Notes under the pieces: generated by a model
What the model saw: the letters and a program-made list of their open reading frames with translations, nothing else
Told to the model about the DNA's origin: nothing
The model's database searches: none
Assembly (NCBI GenBank): GCA_964023205.1
Contig: OZ026844.1
Span: forward strand, 6,942,840-7,006,839
Source: Lutraria lutraria
Taxonomy: Eukaryota; Mollusca; Bivalvia; Venerida; Mactridae
Length of the DNA stretch: 64,000 nucleotides
Direction of reading: 5' to 3'
Shown here: in pieces, positions 63,181-64,000 of the stretch
Numbering within the stretch: position 1 is the first letter of the stretch
Layout: each line of letters opens with the position of its first letter
Position numbers and translations under genes: made by a program

Positions 63181-63618
63181 TCGGTTAACGAAGAAGGGAT
63201 TCGGGGAATAGTATGCAAACTAAAGATTGGTGTCTCATAAGCCAACATGGCTAGCCCTTTCAATAGGGGTAACACTAAAATAAACCAAACGTGTACCTTT
63301 TTCTCGAAACCCAATGCATTAATACTTTGGCCAATTTTATTATTCAGCACATGTTTAAATACTAATTTGAATCTATATATTGCTATTTCCCGTTAAATAT
63401 GCATATTAACATGCTTAGAATACATATGGACCTTTAACAACTTTAATTTAACTATTCATACTTTAAACACAGCTTGTCTAGCGGGATTCTGTAATAACCA
63501 TCGTTTATTTAATAAAAACAAATGTTTGATGTTTTTTAATTCCCTCATTTTTTTTATAAATTATCTAACTATTAATAAATAAATAATTTACAGAATTGCA
63601 GTTTACACATAATTCTAA
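63180..63618. other. Non-coding stretch
   Basis: AT-rich; no supported feature. Confidence 0.5.
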
Positions 63619-63619
63619 T

Positions 63620-63698
63620 GTCAGATAGCTTAATTGGATAGAGCAACCCAGGCCAGTAATTGGCTATGGGGAGATTCGGGTTCGAACCCCGATCTGAC
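63620..63698 (+). ncRNA. tRNA-like sequence with perfect acceptor stem
   Basis: Begins GTCAGAT and ends ATCTGAC, a perfect 7-bp acceptor stem. It has an A-box/D-arm region TAGCTTAATTGGATAGAGC and a perfect B box/T-arm TCGGGTTCGAACCCCGA (5-bp stem). At 79 nt it is a little long, the D-arm junction is one base short, and the anticodon region (GGCCAGTAATTGGC) does not give a clean 5-bp stem with a 7-nt loop. It is more likely a recently derived tRNA pseudogene or SINE head than a working tRNA gene. Confidence 0.55.
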
Positions 63699-63907
63699 TT
63701 GAATCATAGTCAATTAACATTTTCAAAATTGGGAACTTATTTTGCACAGTTTGTTTTGGGCTTACAAGGGACGATTGTTGTTACTTCAAGTTTAAGCTGA
63801 ACAGTGCTTATTAAAAATTCAAATCATTTAAGTACGTCTACTTTAGACTAATTGTAATCCCATTTTCTTATTATGACAAATGAATAAACACCAGTTCTAG
63901 ACAGTGT

Positions 63908-64000
63908 GACCCGCCTCTATAGTCAAGTGGTTATGGTCGCTGACTTCAAATCACTGTAACCTCTCACTGATATATGTATAGTGGGTTGTGGGTTCGAGCC
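63908..64000 (+). mobile_element. SINE family S, head only (cut by window end)
   Basis: Starts GACCCGCCTCTA, A box TAGTCAAGTGG at 63,920-63,930, the segment GACTTCAAATCACTGTAACC as in the 13,531-13,767 copy, and B box GGTTCGAGCC at 63,991-64,000. The body continues beyond the window. Confidence 0.85.

Overview
This is repeat-dominated, AT-rich, non-coding DNA from a eukaryotic nuclear genome. I see no intact host protein gene, no rRNA and no convincing functional tRNA gene. The mix of transposons points to an invertebrate, most likely a bivalve mollusc. It includes several families of tRNA-derived SINE (one ending in a GGCGTTAAACCC tail plus ACAA repeats), LINE fossils with a KAFD..WH reverse transcriptase, a CR1/L2-like LINE, and hAT- and Tigger-like MITEs. 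The organism call is inference from repeat style, not from a marker gene.

Left third (1-22,120): ordinary transposon graveyard. Two plus-strand fossils of one LINE family lie at 1-2,060 and 3,547-6,095. The first was hit later by a SINE (851-1,109, 12-bp target duplication) and by a 245-bp hAT-type MITE (1,733-1,977, 8-bp target duplication). A 26-bp minisatellite of about 46 units fills 7,656-8,866. A CR1/L2-like LINE fossil lies at 9,370-10,655, a 1.4-kb foldback element at 11,427-12,838, a Tigger-type MITE at 15,692-15,867, and SINE copies are scattered throughout.

Centre (22,125-58,590): one 36-kb composite satellite array made of two modules. A short module of 142 bp (115-bp 'head' plus 27-bp linker) is repeated in blocks of 1 to 21. 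A long module, L, of about 800 bp separates the blocks; 21 L copies are present, 18 of them within 798-802 bp. Block lengths follow 142n + 115 almost exactly, so the array is built like words from two letters. Several larger duplications are written on top: 2,479 bp, 1,625 bp, 4,449 bp and 7,888 bp. The 7,888-bp junction can be read to the base in a fused L copy (46,761-47,236). L itself contains two diverged half-units offset by 326 bp, and the 142-bp head looks like a truncated, amplified piece of that ancestral unit.

Right flank (58,590-64,000): the satellite does not stop sharply but decays into increasingly diverged copies up to about 62,900, whereas its left edge at about 22,125 is abrupt. 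tRNA-derived SINE or tRNA-like sequences follow at 63,018, 63,620 and 63,908, the last cut by the window end.

No genes cooperate here. The interest is in genome dynamics: a layered, datable record of satellite growth and nested transposon insertions. All near-identical long duplications should be treated with the reservation that an assembly error could mimic them.
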